Positions 24,555 through 38,100 of a DNA stretch of 64,000 nucleotides are shown piece after piece (position 1 is the stretch's first letter; the number at the start of each line of letters is the position of its first letter). This stretch comes from Epinephelus fuscoguttatus. Its lineage: Eukaryota; Chordata; Actinopteri; Perciformes; Serranidae. A program made the position numbers and the translations under genes. The stretch covers positions 29,616,543-29,680,542 of the forward strand of contig NC_064754.1 in the NCBI RefSeq assembly GCF_011397635.1, written 5' to 3'. The notes below the pieces were generated by a model that was not told where the DNA came from, made no database searches, and saw nothing but the letters and a program-made list of their open reading frames with translations.

Positions 24555-27500
24555 TTAGATCACATGGTCAAACATGTGCATGGACTGCATGATGCTCTCG
24601 TCCTGGATGGAGAAACAAGACGAAACAGTTAAACTACTGAGAAAGCTGCAGATGTAAATGGAGGTTTTGTTAGTCTTTAAATGAGCATTTGAAATGGTTG
24701 AAATCATTGGATGAGGAAACCTTTTGGCATGTCTCTAAGAATTCCTCGATGGTGACCACTCCGTCATTGTTCCTGTCCATTTTCTGGAAAATGCAACACA
24801 GGCACAGATGATTAAAATAACTTAAAGGTAACCCCAGTGGAGCAGCCAAGGGGGGCCAGGGGGTGACAGGCACCCTGAAACACGGCCACCCTAAGGTCGG
24901 GACTTTATAAAAAGGTAACAACCAGGTGCAAGACTGTAAGCAGCATGCATCCAAGAGGAAGATACAAACACTAAGCTGACAAAGCTAGGGTTGACTTTCA
25001 GTTCCTGTTTCACTGGCGATACTGTTTGCAAACAGTAGCCGACAATTTCTGCATAGTATACCTTTAACTGTAGAATAAACTAAAGTATGTGAGTATGTAA
25101 TTCCTTAACACTCATCCTGACATAGTTTTCAACAAGCTGATACTTACTGGCCCCATATAGCCACCCAGCCTGTTCTCACCCCCAACTCGTCAAATACTGC
25201 CACTTCGTCAGTGGTCTCAATGTCAGAGACTGATGCACAGAGGCATCTTTTGTGCCATTATAACACACATCAGTTTTAGAGACAGTGGGACAAACCCCAA
25301 GTCATCAAATACTACCGCTTTGTTAGTGGACATCAGTGTCAGACACATACAAAGAGAGCCAACCTTCATGGTGGTATGAGCTGTACATAATGGCAACAAA
25401 GTCTGTATATGGAGGGCAAGAGAGGTGGTGGATGGGTCAAAGAAACGCCAGACTTTCAACCGGGAGTCAGCTCTTTTTCTCATTTTCTGTCTGAGTGTTA
25501 AGCCAAACCATTATGTTTTTTTCTTAACCTAATCACATGCTTTAGTTGCCTAGTTTTACCTACTTTGTAAGTTTATTTTGAAAAAGACTTTATGCATTTA
25601 ACAAGTAGACACTGTACATTTCCTGTGAAAATGGAAGTTTACAAGTAACAAGCATGTCTTGACACGCCACTAATGAACTCCAAACCAGATGAAGCGTGTC
25701 ACATTTTGATGTGTATGTCCACTGGTAGAGCAGCGGTATTTAATGAGTTGGGCACAGTGGTTAGCACTGTTGCCTCAAGGCGAGAAGGTTCCTGGTTCGA
25801 ATCCCGGGTGGGGGAGCCCTTCTGTGCGGAGTTTACATGTTCCCCCAGTGTCAGCGTGGGTTTTCTCCGGGTGCTCCAGCTTCCTCCCACAGTCCAAAGA
25901 CATGCAGGTTAATTGGTGACTCTAAATTGTCCGTAGGTGTGAATGTGAGCATGAATGGTTGTCTGTCTCTATGTGTCAGCCCTGTGATAGTCTGCCTCTC
26001 GCCCAGTGTCGGCTGGGATAGGCTCCAGCCCCCCCGCAACCATCAAGATGGATGGGATGAGAATATATTTGCCCACCCATATGAAATATTTCTGGCATTG
26101 ATCAGTGGTGCAGCCTGAAACTGGCAGCAGCAGAGATTACTGCATAGAGATATAACTCAATCAGGGACCTGTTCATAAAACATCGACCTAAAGTCTTTCC
26201 CTGTCCTCTGGTTAAATGGACAGCACTGCCTGTTGTCATGCATAATGAATAGTACACAAAACATGATGTACCAATACTCTGTGGGGGACTGATGTGAAAT
26301 GCTTCAGCTGAGTTCTGGTAAGATATAAAACAATTTTTAAATCAAACCATGCAAAAGCAAATCAAATCAAACATAGATGGAGCATTTGTTGTTTTGGACA
26401 GATTCTTTGCCTCAGTTTGAGTTCAGTGTTGGGAGATGTGTGGTGTATTGGTTTGATGATTAGTGTGTTGTACCTGGAAGAAGTTGTCAACATGCTCCTT
26501 GGGAGCGTTATCCCTCATGCAGGGGTAGGTATACTTCCCCATCATGTCATAGATGGAGCGCATGATGTCTGTCATCTCCTGGACAGACAGACGGGAGGAA
26601 ATAACAAATCAAATCAGAGCTGCTGACATAACAGCAGGCAGAGAGATGAGAGAATGGTTGAAGTACCTCTCTGGTGATGCAGCCGTCTTTGTTGAGATCG
26701 TACAGATTGAAGGCCCAGTTGAGTTTATCAGTGATGGAGCCTCTCAAGATGATGGACAGACTTACAACAAAGTCCTACAGCAAGAGAAAGAAAAGTGAGC
26801 CATGGGTGAGATCAGGAAAGTGAACGTCACATCTGACAGAGTCAGTCGAAAGATGAAAGCAAGAGGAACGGGGAAGTAGAAGAAGAAAGAGAAACAGTGT
26901 ATCTTCAGTGGTTTGCAAGTACTGAGCCAATATTATATGTTTTAGGGCTTTTCTTTTCTGAGATCTAATGTGGTACTGTCAGCAACAGACACAAACTACA
27001 TGCTTACAAAGATGAGACTTTTCTTGCTCTCTGTAAGTTTTGATTTCTGTAAAATAAAGACATTCAATGAGTTATATACTGAAGTGTTTTTAAGAGAAAG
27101 ATTCTTTTTTAATTCAACCTTGTGTTTGTGTCCTGGCCATATGAAAAATGTATTTATATGCATACTTAATGCATCTTTAAGTATTTAAATACATAAAATA
27201 TCTTAGAGAGAGTTATTTCCTTGAAGGACAGAGTCTTTGTGCTGTCTGTTTTAAAAGCACAGAGTTGCCTGAGCATAAAGGAGAAAAACGCAGAAGTGAA
27301 GAAAATCATAGAGGAAATAAACATTTGTCTGGACAGCAGAAAGTGAAGAGATGGAAAAGTCACCTCAAAGCTGACGGATCCGTTGTTATGGGTGTCAAAA
27401 GCTTCAAACAGGAAATGAGCGTACATACTTGAATCTGGAGGACAGAGGAAAATAAAGTGACCATTCAAATCCTGGATTCAGATAAGAGTCAGAGAGGTTT

Positions 27501-29981
27501 TGAGTTTGTAAAATGATGTTCAGAATCCTTAATACAGCCTGTGGTTTTACATCACCCTTTGTAAACTTTATATGACAAATTAATGTTTGCGAACTTAAAG
27601 ATTTATTGCGGTTGGAGAAACATTAAAGAATATCTTAATTAAAGAAAAAAACACATATTTAAGTTATACGTTTGGGCCTGCTTCTGGTTGTAAAAGCAGG
27701 GTTGAAGTTAAACTGTGGAGAATTTTGCTCAGTTTCCTGTGGTCACATTTTTCCTACGACTGCAAATCTTTTCACCACATTCACAAACTTTAATTTAATG
27801 TAATTTTTTACAGGTTTAATAAAGGCTACTATATAGTAATACACAGGCTATGAAATTATTTCTAAACTTTATTTTACAAGTTAAAGATCTTATTTGACCC
27901 AACAGAAGAAGATGATATACTTTATTCATCCCTGAGGGGAAATCCAATTTTTTCCACCCTGTTGTCATACACACACAGGCCCGAAATACACACACATGCA
28001 CAAACAGGGTCTGTACATGTATTAAATGGAGAGAGGTCAAGGAGATGGCTGCCTCAGGTGCTTCGAGCAGGGGAAGGTTGAGTGTCTTGCATTGCCCAGG
28101 AGGTGAACTGGCACCTCTCCAGCTACTGGTCCACACTCTTATTTGGACAGAGCTACTGCCGCTTCAATAGACTGTCAGTCTACTAAGCAAAAACTGATGC
28201 ACTAATGATGATGAGCACAGTTTAAAGAGGAAAGCAGGAACTGGGACAGGGAAATAATTTTTCCTGTAGCGTTTGACTGGAATAAAGACCCACAAACTCT
28301 CAACCAACGACGATGCAAGACGCATCTTTTCCTCGTAAAAAGCTCCTGCTGGTTTCTATTAGGACTATTTTGATACCAGAAAAATGCATTTGAAATTCTG
28401 ACAAAATACATGTTAAATAAAGGTCAAAAGCATGAGTTGAATAATGAGGACCTGACTGACCTCCCTGAGGGAAGAACTGGGAGTAGATGCTTTTGAAAGT
28501 CTCTTCATTCACCACACCACTGGGACACTCCTGTGGAAATGAAAAAACACAAACTTATATTTCAGTGAAACACACACACACACAGGCTTTCTCATGCATA
28601 TAAATAATATTTTTTATTTGTCTTAGACTGACGTTTTTGAATCCCCGGTAGAGGACCTGCAGCTCCTTCTTGCTGAAGTTGGTCTGCTGTACGAGACGGT
28701 CGAGCCCCTCCGGTCGGTAACACACCGTCGACAGTTCAGCATCATCACTTGAACTTCCTGCATGTAAGGATGGAGAGAGATGAAATAATCACTCCCTAAG
28801 ACACACTAGTGTGTCCATGAAAGGCCTTGCCCAGAGAAAAAAAAGACAGCAGTGAAAATAAAGAAAGGAAAAGCAAAAGTATCACTAATCAATTTTCTGT
28901 GTGTTGTGACACTTGCTTTGAGACGTTGAAGAACTGGAGCCAGAGCGATAGCAGGGGAGAAGTTTGAGGAAGCGCTGCTTTATGGTCTTTTTATTGGGTT
29001 TGGACGGTGGATTACCTGGAAACAACCAATCACAGCAGAGATTAGAGGCAGATAGAGCGGCCCACACTGGAAACACCACGATGGATGGATGAAACACTGG
29101 CCGGACTAGGCTCAAATACTTCTAATCACTTTTCCATGCAACTTAGTGCGCACAAATTAGTTTGCTGACCTGGCTTTGAACCAGAACGACCCATCGGATC
29201 AAAGCTGCTTGGAGAGCAGCCAGCGAGAGAAGGTTGAGTGAAGTGACACATGACTGACGTCTGAGAGACAGAGGCCATACAGAGTGTCATCTACATGTCC
29301 ATTCTTTGTTTTTAGATATACTATCTATGGAAAAAATGTGAAGTTTCATTTTATATTATTTATCAACCAAGAGGTGTCTTAAAATACACTATATTTTATA
29401 TGATGTACCTGCCTGTAATAAATACCTTTAGTTTAGTTTTAAGCAAAATGAAATTAAGAACTGTGTTGGGCCAACTATATCAGCTAATTTAAATAAGGTG
29501 GTAAAATGTTTTAGCCAAATGCTAATGTGAGCAAGCTAAAATGTTGACAATGACAATGCTAACATGCTAATGTCTAAGCATGTGTGATGATTACCATGTT
29601 CACCATCTTAGTTCAGATACTGTAGAAACTTTGTAGAATATAGAATAAAGTTCTGTGAGTTTGAACCAAGCTTGGATGCACAGCATGACTTTCTAATGAT
29701 TGGTTCAGGTTTAAAGGAGCAGTAAGTAGGATTTAGTGACATCTAGCAGTGAGGTTGTAGATTGCAACCCACTGAATACTCCTCCACTCACTCTTTCCAA
29801 GCATGTAGTAAAATCGACAGTGGCCTTCAATGGCCTGGAACACCACCTGCTCAGTAAACAGATCATTTTAAGGTAGTGAGAACGCAATGATTCTTATTTT
29901 CCAGATTTTAGGATTCAGATTATCAACTAAAGAAAACACAATCCTACACATTGGACCTTTAAGTGTTTCAAGATGAGAAAG

Positions 29982-30038
<57 letters not shown>

Positions 30039-32097
30039 TCTTGACTTCTTGCTGTAACAATAATATGGTCTATCAGCCTTTACAGACACCACTACAGGAT
30101 TCTCTGCACCTACACACAGCTCCCTGTCTGTGTGTAGGTGCAGCTAACTGTCATCTCAACAGCCATAAAACTGAACTAACTTCCAATAAACATTGTACAT
30201 CATACATTACTTCTCACTCTGTGATCTTTATACAATAATCTCAATACTGAGGCAATAAAAAAACTTTGCAAGCTTCACTGAACAGAATGAAATTAAGTTT
30301 TCCTGTATTTTCCTCCCTGGCTCCCAGGCTGACACACCTGCTGCTGTAAATCTTCCCATTTATCCATCTTCAGCCTGAAGCTTTGCCTGCTCCTAAATCT
30401 TTGTGTCAAGGTCTCACTTGCTCTCACTTATTGGAGGCATCTTGTTTTGTTATCTCTCCTATCCAAAATCAGTCACAGATACTTTGCATCGACCGGGAAC
30501 AACCCAAGGACAAACAGAAACAGATACTGTAGACATGAGGTGCTGGACAGCAGCAATAATGCTGACAGAAGCCCACGCTAACAATTGCTGATTTTGCATC
30601 CTCAGACCTTCACGTGTCGTCTCCTACCACTAGAGGACAGTGTAGACCTGCAGTCAGATCATACTCAACTGTCCAGAGCCTCAAAGTCAGAGAAAGGATA
30701 AACAAAACCCAGGCAGGAGGCAACTCTGAGCACTGCAGGGGACTAAAACAGACGGATGGAGCGACCTGTTTGATGTTGTACACCTTCACTCCCACTGTTA
30801 CTCAGAGAGAAAACCGGTGGACCTGATGTTCTAATGATGCAGTCTGTGAATCAGTGAAACCTGACTGTGATGAGAATACAGATACAGGTGACTGAACGAT
30901 GGGGAGGAATGTATAAAACCTGTAATTTAAATAAGATGCTGCACTGAAACATCTCACAGACCAGTGGTGGAATGTAACTATGTACTCGAGTACTGTACAT
31001 GAGTCAACTGTTGAGGTACTTGTACTTTACTTGAGTATTTCCATTTCCTGCTGCTTTATACTTCTACTCCACTACACTACACTTTGAAGGCAAATATTTT
31101 ACTTTTAACTCCTCTTTTATTTGATAACTTCAGTTACTACTTTGCAGATTCAGATTATTTAAACTAAATATAAATCAGCAAATAAATTCTGACATATTAT
31201 TACAGTTTAAGTTGGCAGGCAGTGTATACAGTGGTTAAAATGAGCACCACACTTACCAGCTGCAACATTAAAGTGATGTACACATTAATGCACTGCTCAT
31301 AATCCAGTAATATATATTATCATGAAATTAGTTATTCTGCATACTTTTATTTCTGGTCCTTTAAGTATATTTAGGTGCTAATACTTTATTACTTTTGCCT
31401 GAGTAGATTTTTGATTCAGCACTTTTACTTGTTGTAAAATATCTGAATACTTCCTCCACCCCTGAGTGAGACAGGTACACACAAAGCCATCTCCACAATC
31501 TTAAATTTTCATGTAAATATGTAAACACACCAACAGTATTGTTTGAAGCAGGGGCAGCTAACAACACCTTTATTACGACGTGATAACTTCAACAATAAGT
31601 AAATAGATCATGTTCAAAATCAGACTTGTTTTTGACTCTGTTAGTATCTCAGAGGTGTTTAGAACATGGTTATATGTAATGTAAAGTACACAAGAATCAA
31701 ATTACAGTCATACATACAGCAGCAGCAGCAGCAGTGCAGGATGAAACTCCAACATTCACACCTGAGAAATGTCTCCAACAACAGCGCAACAGCTGCACTG
31801 CAGCAACACAGGGATTCAGTGTTTGGCTGAGGGGCATATCAGACGCATTCACTAAAAACTTCTCACTTACTCCTTTATGTTATGTCACGGAGAAAAATAT
31901 ATATCCTAATCTGCCAACTGTGTGCATACAGCTTCTGTAAATAAGTATAAAATATTAATGTGATTCCATTCTGTAGGAACACACCAGTTGCTGCCCTGCC
32001 TTAATGTAGGATATGTCAATCATACTATCAAATACAGCAGCTGCTCAACTGTGGAAAAACAAACAAAGCTTTACAGGTCCTCTCTCACACACACACG

Positions 32098-32149
<52 letters not shown>

Positions 32150-35100
32150 CGAGGAGGATGACACAAACATCTCAGCTTTTGATGCAGAAAAATAAAACGA
32201 TAAATTAAATGATTTTTATTTTAAGCTGGGGAACCATTTTACAGGAAGATGGAGACAACAACAAAAAAAAGTTTTTTCTTTCTCTCCAGCTGATATTTTT
32301 AGACGTGACAGAGCGCAGGGCAGATATTATATCTATTATCTACGTTATTCAAATGCTTTTTAAGAGCAGATGTTTGATGTGACTTGTCTGCATAGTAATC
32401 CAACAAAAATAGAGCGTGGGGGGTCGTTCCTAGAGAGCCAAGGCAGCATATTGATGTCTGGCTCAGCAGTTGAAGCACTGTTCAGGCTGTTATATAAGAT
32501 CATAAACATCAGCTGGACAGAATGTAAAAATGCATGCCCCTCACTGTTAGCTCATAAAGTTTGTTCGCTGTATTTATGATGTTTATGAGCAAATGAAACA
32601 TACTTAAAGGAACACTTCACCCACAACTTGATTATTTGTATATAAGTTACTAACCTCATGTTATGCTGGATTCGTGAAGACATCTTTATTTTTCTCGCAT
32701 GCCATCATGGCAAACGAAGAATCCAGAAACTGAGAAAATTCTTAATGAATTGGATTAAAAGGGGTCCATGTCCAACAGCAGCAAAACTATATCAAAACAT
32801 TGGTTTATAAACTCTCACACAACTCTGTCGGTATAATCCAAGTCTCATTTATCCAGTCGTAAGCTCAGTACTTCCCAAACACAAACCAAAGTATTTAAAA
32901 AGCTTCTGCATACAGGTACCACACCTGGGCAAGAGCATGTAGTTGAACTCTGCGTATGCATTCTGTTGAGTTGAGTTCAAGCGCTTGTGGTGCGCTTGCC
33001 CAGGCATCCTACTTGTCAGTGTGTGAGATTGTTTATGCAGAAGCTTTTTAAACAGTAAGGATTTAGCAAAAATACACGTGTTCAGGAAGTACGACTGCAT
33101 AAGGCCCTGATCACACAGGAAGCGTTTTAGCAGCTAAAGGTGACTTTTTGTAATTGTTTTTAAAAACAATTACAAAAAGCAAAAAGAATGAAGCGATCAT
33201 TCCGATCGCTCTGAACTTCTTGAGTTGAAAAAAACTTCAACTCAAAGCGGAAAAACGCCCCACATCACCTCTTTTTTCGTCATCTTTTTTCTCATTGTCC
33301 AGTTGGTAGCGGTTGCTGGATACCCAGACCTATACGGCCCGACGTTAGACAGCAAGTTGTCAAACTGCCCCCGAGTCATCCTAAAATATGCCTGGAAATA
33401 GCCATCACAGAGGAGAAGCTCCTGGACCAACTGGTGGTACTCCCCGTGATTCACTCTCCTTATTAGGGTCTCATGTCCCCACACAGATCTCCGTTTCCCT
33501 GTGTGCAACAAACTATTTACTGACAGCCTCTCACCCTCGAACAGAGCTACAGCAGGTACCCTGTGCCTGTCCATTTTAGGAACTAGATACAATAAATAAA
33601 CAGTAGATTGATTAGGCCTACATGGGAAGGTTAGAATAAGGAGGTGAGTCTGTAGTTGCCTGGCAACAATAAAGAGGCGCAGCAAGCTTTTTTTTTTTTT
33701 CACTAGTGGCATTCAGTTTTTAAAAAGGCAGTGCGGGGCACCTCGTATTTTGAAACCTGCAAAACTGATGTTTTGATAAACTTGCTGTTGTTGTACATGG
33801 ACCCCTTTTACTCCAATTCATCAAGAATTTTATGTTTTTGGATTCTTCACCATGGAAGTATACTAGAAAAACAACATTTTCCTCCTGAATTCATGGTAGC
33901 GTGAGGTGATTGAGTGCCTGATATACAAATGATCATTCTGTGGGTGAAGTATTTCTTTAATATGTGCTGCAGCTTGTTGCAGTCAGTAACCTTTTACCGG
34001 TCCCACAGCACAAACTGATCATCGAGTATCTCCTGAATATCTCTAGGGTTCAACTGATGAATCGCACTGACTCAACAGTTATTTCAGCAGGTGCTGAGAT
34101 CATCCAGCAGCCTTTCTTCTGTTCTGGAGACCCTCTGGGTGACTTTGATCCTGTGAATCAATTTTAACAATTGCAGCCCTCTGAGGCCGATCAATACACT
34201 CTTCCCTGCTGTTATCAACACATTTAAAGACTCTTTTATCCGCACCTTTTATCCACTGGTGCAAACAACTCCGACTGAAAATACTTAAACTGTGGATGAA
34301 GAAAAGCAAGAGACACTGAGAGGAATGAAGAAACTCATAAAAAGGAGGGCCGCGAGGCTTTGAAGAGGAGTCGTCAGAGTCATCACTGCTTTTGGGGTAT
34401 GTCTTTACAACAAGTTATACTTATAAAGGAATTAAAAGTTGCTTATTGAGAACTTTTTTATGTGCTGAACCCCTTTAGCTGGCTTACTGTAGGAGCATAA
34501 ATCGATGTTGAGGGTAGAAATATCCAGTCAGAATATTTGCTGATAATCCCAAATCTCAAACGTATGAAGTGGGCCTAATCGATGGGCTTTTAATCAGGCA
34601 AGCTTCTGGTGAAAAGAAAAAAAGGGTTTGAAAATATTGACTTGGGAGATAAAGTTAATCACAGTGGAATGATTAAAGCTGCTCAAAGTGGCAGCCGCAT
34701 GTATGTTTTTACACATAATGAGGTTTTTTCTTGATTTTCTGAGAAAAAAATCTCCCAGTAAGACTGTGCTTTCATTAGTTCATCATTTTTAAAAAACAGT
34801 TCTCTCAAAATCTCCCAGATCCACAGAGAAACTCCACTTCAGTTTCCTCTATGGGCCTATAAAAGACCAAACTTTCTTCACAAAAGTTAATTTTTCTTCC
34901 TGACTTTGAGCTTAAAAGAAAATGCAAGCATATGTTAGTGAGGAATAAGTAAAGAAAGGAACCTTTGTTTTTATATGTGCACTCATAATTTGCCAATCTA
35001 TTTTAAGAGTTTATTATTAATCTGTGAATTAAAGGAGAATAATTTATTAATCATAATATTATTGGGTAAAAAGTTGTAAATGTTTACAAAAACACTTGAA

Positions 35101-38100
35101 CTGCTCCTTTATTACAACCCTAAATCCAAACTCTGTGCCACTGGTAGCATCTAGAGTTTATTTGGGAGGTGGCGGCAGCTTTGGTTGGATCATGCAGCGC
35201 TAAATGAATGTTTGTAAACTAATGTTGCCCTGGCAACTGCCTCTGTGCTTATCATAATCCTCAGAAAGGACATGGTTCAGATTACGTCCATCTCATACAG
35301 ACCATGGACACACACACATTAACATTTACACTCTGTCTCTTCCCCTGACATTGTGAGCTCCCCAGTGACTGTCGCAGAGGTTTATATCCACTCATTTGAC
35401 CTCATGTGGCCTACAGAGCCATCGCTTACACAGAATCAGCTTTGATTATTTGTTGCACAACATTGATCTTAATACACTCTTCATCAGTCCAGCCAATTCC
35501 ATCTGGCACCTATGATATCAAATCTGTTTAACTCTGAGAGGCTTTTATGTTGAAATCTGCTTTGTAGCTGTGTTATATAAATGCAATATTTATGTTATCA
35601 GTGTTGACTGTTTTTGATGCATTAGGGAAAGTACACCCTTGACCGTGCTACAAAAATGTCATGAATATAAATCAATCTAATCTCACCTTTCTCAAACACA
35701 CACACACAGACAGAGAGGAGCAGGCCTGTTCAGTCACAGCAGGTGTACTAGACATTATTCTACAACATGTACAACACTTGAGACAATACTAGTTTGGAAA
35801 TTCCTCTAACAAAGCCAAGAAATTCAATACTGAAACCCTAAATTTGTACATAAATCGTAAAGATATACCAGGCCAACACATTCTCACTCTGACCTTGTCA
35901 CATATTGATGTTTGGTCATGTACTCTCCACGTCCTCATGCGTCGTGCAAGGTACCCTGAGTGCATTGGTTGTTGACGCTCTGGGACACCATGTCAAGCTC
36001 TGCCTTTTACATGCATTGTCTTCTTTCAAGATACACTTCCATATTAACAGGATTTAATGTTTATATACAATGTCTTTCTACATAAACGCACTTTGTCAGT
36101 ACAACACCACGAATGGACTTTTTTTTTTTCTTCAACATCAAACACACATGGCTAAGTTTAGGAAAAAAAGAACAGGCTGCAAGTCTGTGTTTCTTGGACC
36201 CATCCAATACCTCTCACCCACCACAGTTAACTTTCGTCCCTGTCCCGCTGCATCTCATGCCGACGTTAAATGATGCCTTTTTTCCTTGGTTTCTGATGCT
36301 GCAAGTCACTGCCCAAGCTCTGGATTTCAATGACTTCAGAGTAAGACTGGGCTCACCAAGGGGGACTTTTCCAAAAAAACAATGTATAGACTACAGAAGT
36401 ATCGGCTCTCAATCATCACAGCTAGCTACCAGCACCTCTAAGACTGACATCTACACTGCCCCCTGCCTTGTTGCAGAGGGTTATGGCAGGAGTAGCAACT
36501 CCGCTGAAGGAACAACTGCTCCAGGCTAAGAAAAAGTTTGGCACATATCCCCCTGTAACACCATAATGTTTAGTTTTACACCTTGTTTTGTTTTGTTTTG
36601 TACAGATTAAAGAAACAGGTGCTGGTAGGTGGATTTTGTTACCTCTGGGCAGAGCAGGCTGTCTGTGTCCCCCTGAGTCCACTCTTTAATGCTAAGCTAA
36701 GCTAATTGGCTGCTCATAGTAGCTTCATATTTACAGTGCAGATATGACACCTAACTCTCAGCAAGTAAGAAAATTAGCATATTTCCCAAAATGTTGAGCT
36801 ACTGCTTTAAAAAGAAGAACAGTCTTTCCAAGTGATGACATCACGGTTCAGTGACATTATGGTTCAGCTCCACCACAGCAGCAGCAGTCAGTCAGTCAGT
36901 CAGGGTCACTGTAACATGTGAAGTGTGGTGTAGAAAGTGATGACTTGGAGAAAGATCCAGTATCTATAATGTATGAACACAGCCAGGAGTAAACAGCAGA
37001 GCTGCTGCACATAAACACTGCTTTCTGCTCAGTCTTAGATATACCTGATAAATCATTTAATGCAGTCTTAACAGACTTTCTCCATAAGCGGTTGTTGTTG
37101 CTTTATTCATCAATACATTTAATATAACTGTTGAGGCTTTATATGACAGGTACAATAGAGTCAAGCAGTAAAGGCTGCAGTTTGGTGCCTCAGGCTGTTA
37201 AGCACCACGGCGCCCCTGTGCTTCACTCTTTAATAAAAAGGTTTGTTTGTGCGTCCTGAACGCCCCCTAAAGCCTCTGTGTTCATGCACCTGTTCACTGT
37301 TTGGTTAACCTGCTGCTGAATGGATATCACACCGGCTATTGTGCCGGCTACAACTATCAGTCATTAAATAAGCCTCCATCTGTATAACATCTGCCCACGT
37401 TCAATACAGAGGTTTAGAAACATCCTGCAAACTGAATGGTAACAGCACTGCGCCCATCTGAAGTTATTTTTACACATTTATTTTTAAAGGAAAAGACTAT
37501 TTTGGGAAGTGTCACAAGAAAGACAGCACCAAGTGTGTGTGTGTGTGTGTGTGTGTGAGGGAGAGAGTGATATACACTGAGACGCTCACTGATCTCTAAA
37601 GAGACGTGTCTTTGTAAGCACTCATGAGGAAAATAAAAGACTGTGCAGTCTGACAAACAGAGGAGCCTCGCTGATCTAATTAGACCGTAAAGACAGACAC
37701 TGACATGTGTAATATTAGATGATAAGAAACCGATAAGATGTGACTTGCGGTTGTAATATGAAGTTGTTTTCATGTTTTTGTGAAGCACATTGAGCTTTTG
37801 TTTTTTCTTTCATTAGAGGGAGAGCATCAGTGCAATATCAGCTATCACCACTATGCAGTTGGTCGTTTGTGCTTCACTTTTAGAGCATCGCATGAAAAGA
37901 AACATGTCGATATGTACAGTATGACCAACACTAACATCATGGATTTGTTAATTAGAGTCACCACTAATGTCTATTCTCATCATCGATCAATCTGTTGAAT
38001 ATTTTTGACAACATAGTAATCATTTAATCCTTTCAATATGTCGACCACAGTTTTCCTAGAGATATTCAACCTACAATGAAAAAAGGAAGTTAAGTTTCAG

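Larger units (their letters stand above)
32608..33956. mobile_element. Long-inverted-repeat DNA transposon, about 1.35 kb
   Basis: The left end AGGAACACTTCACCCACA and the reverse complement of the right end, AGAAATACTTCACCCACA, match. Similarity continues inward for about 200 bp: both arms share ATTTGTATAT, GAAGAATCCA, TGAATTGGA and AAAAGGGGTCCATGT. TTAA abuts both ends (32604-32607 and 33957-33960). The interior holds Harbinger-like material (33103 to about 33720), suggesting a nested insertion. It lies in kcnip2 intron 1. Confidence 0.7.

Noticed and set aside
25751..25804. tRNA gene
   Set aside because: Box A and box B are present, but the sequence does not form a tRNA cloverleaf and continues into a known-type fish repeat body; it is a SINE-like head.
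36113..36529. 138-codon plus-strand frame
   Set aside because: It runs through a dispersed repeat copy (35871-36345). The homologous copy at 40.18 kb does not keep the frame.
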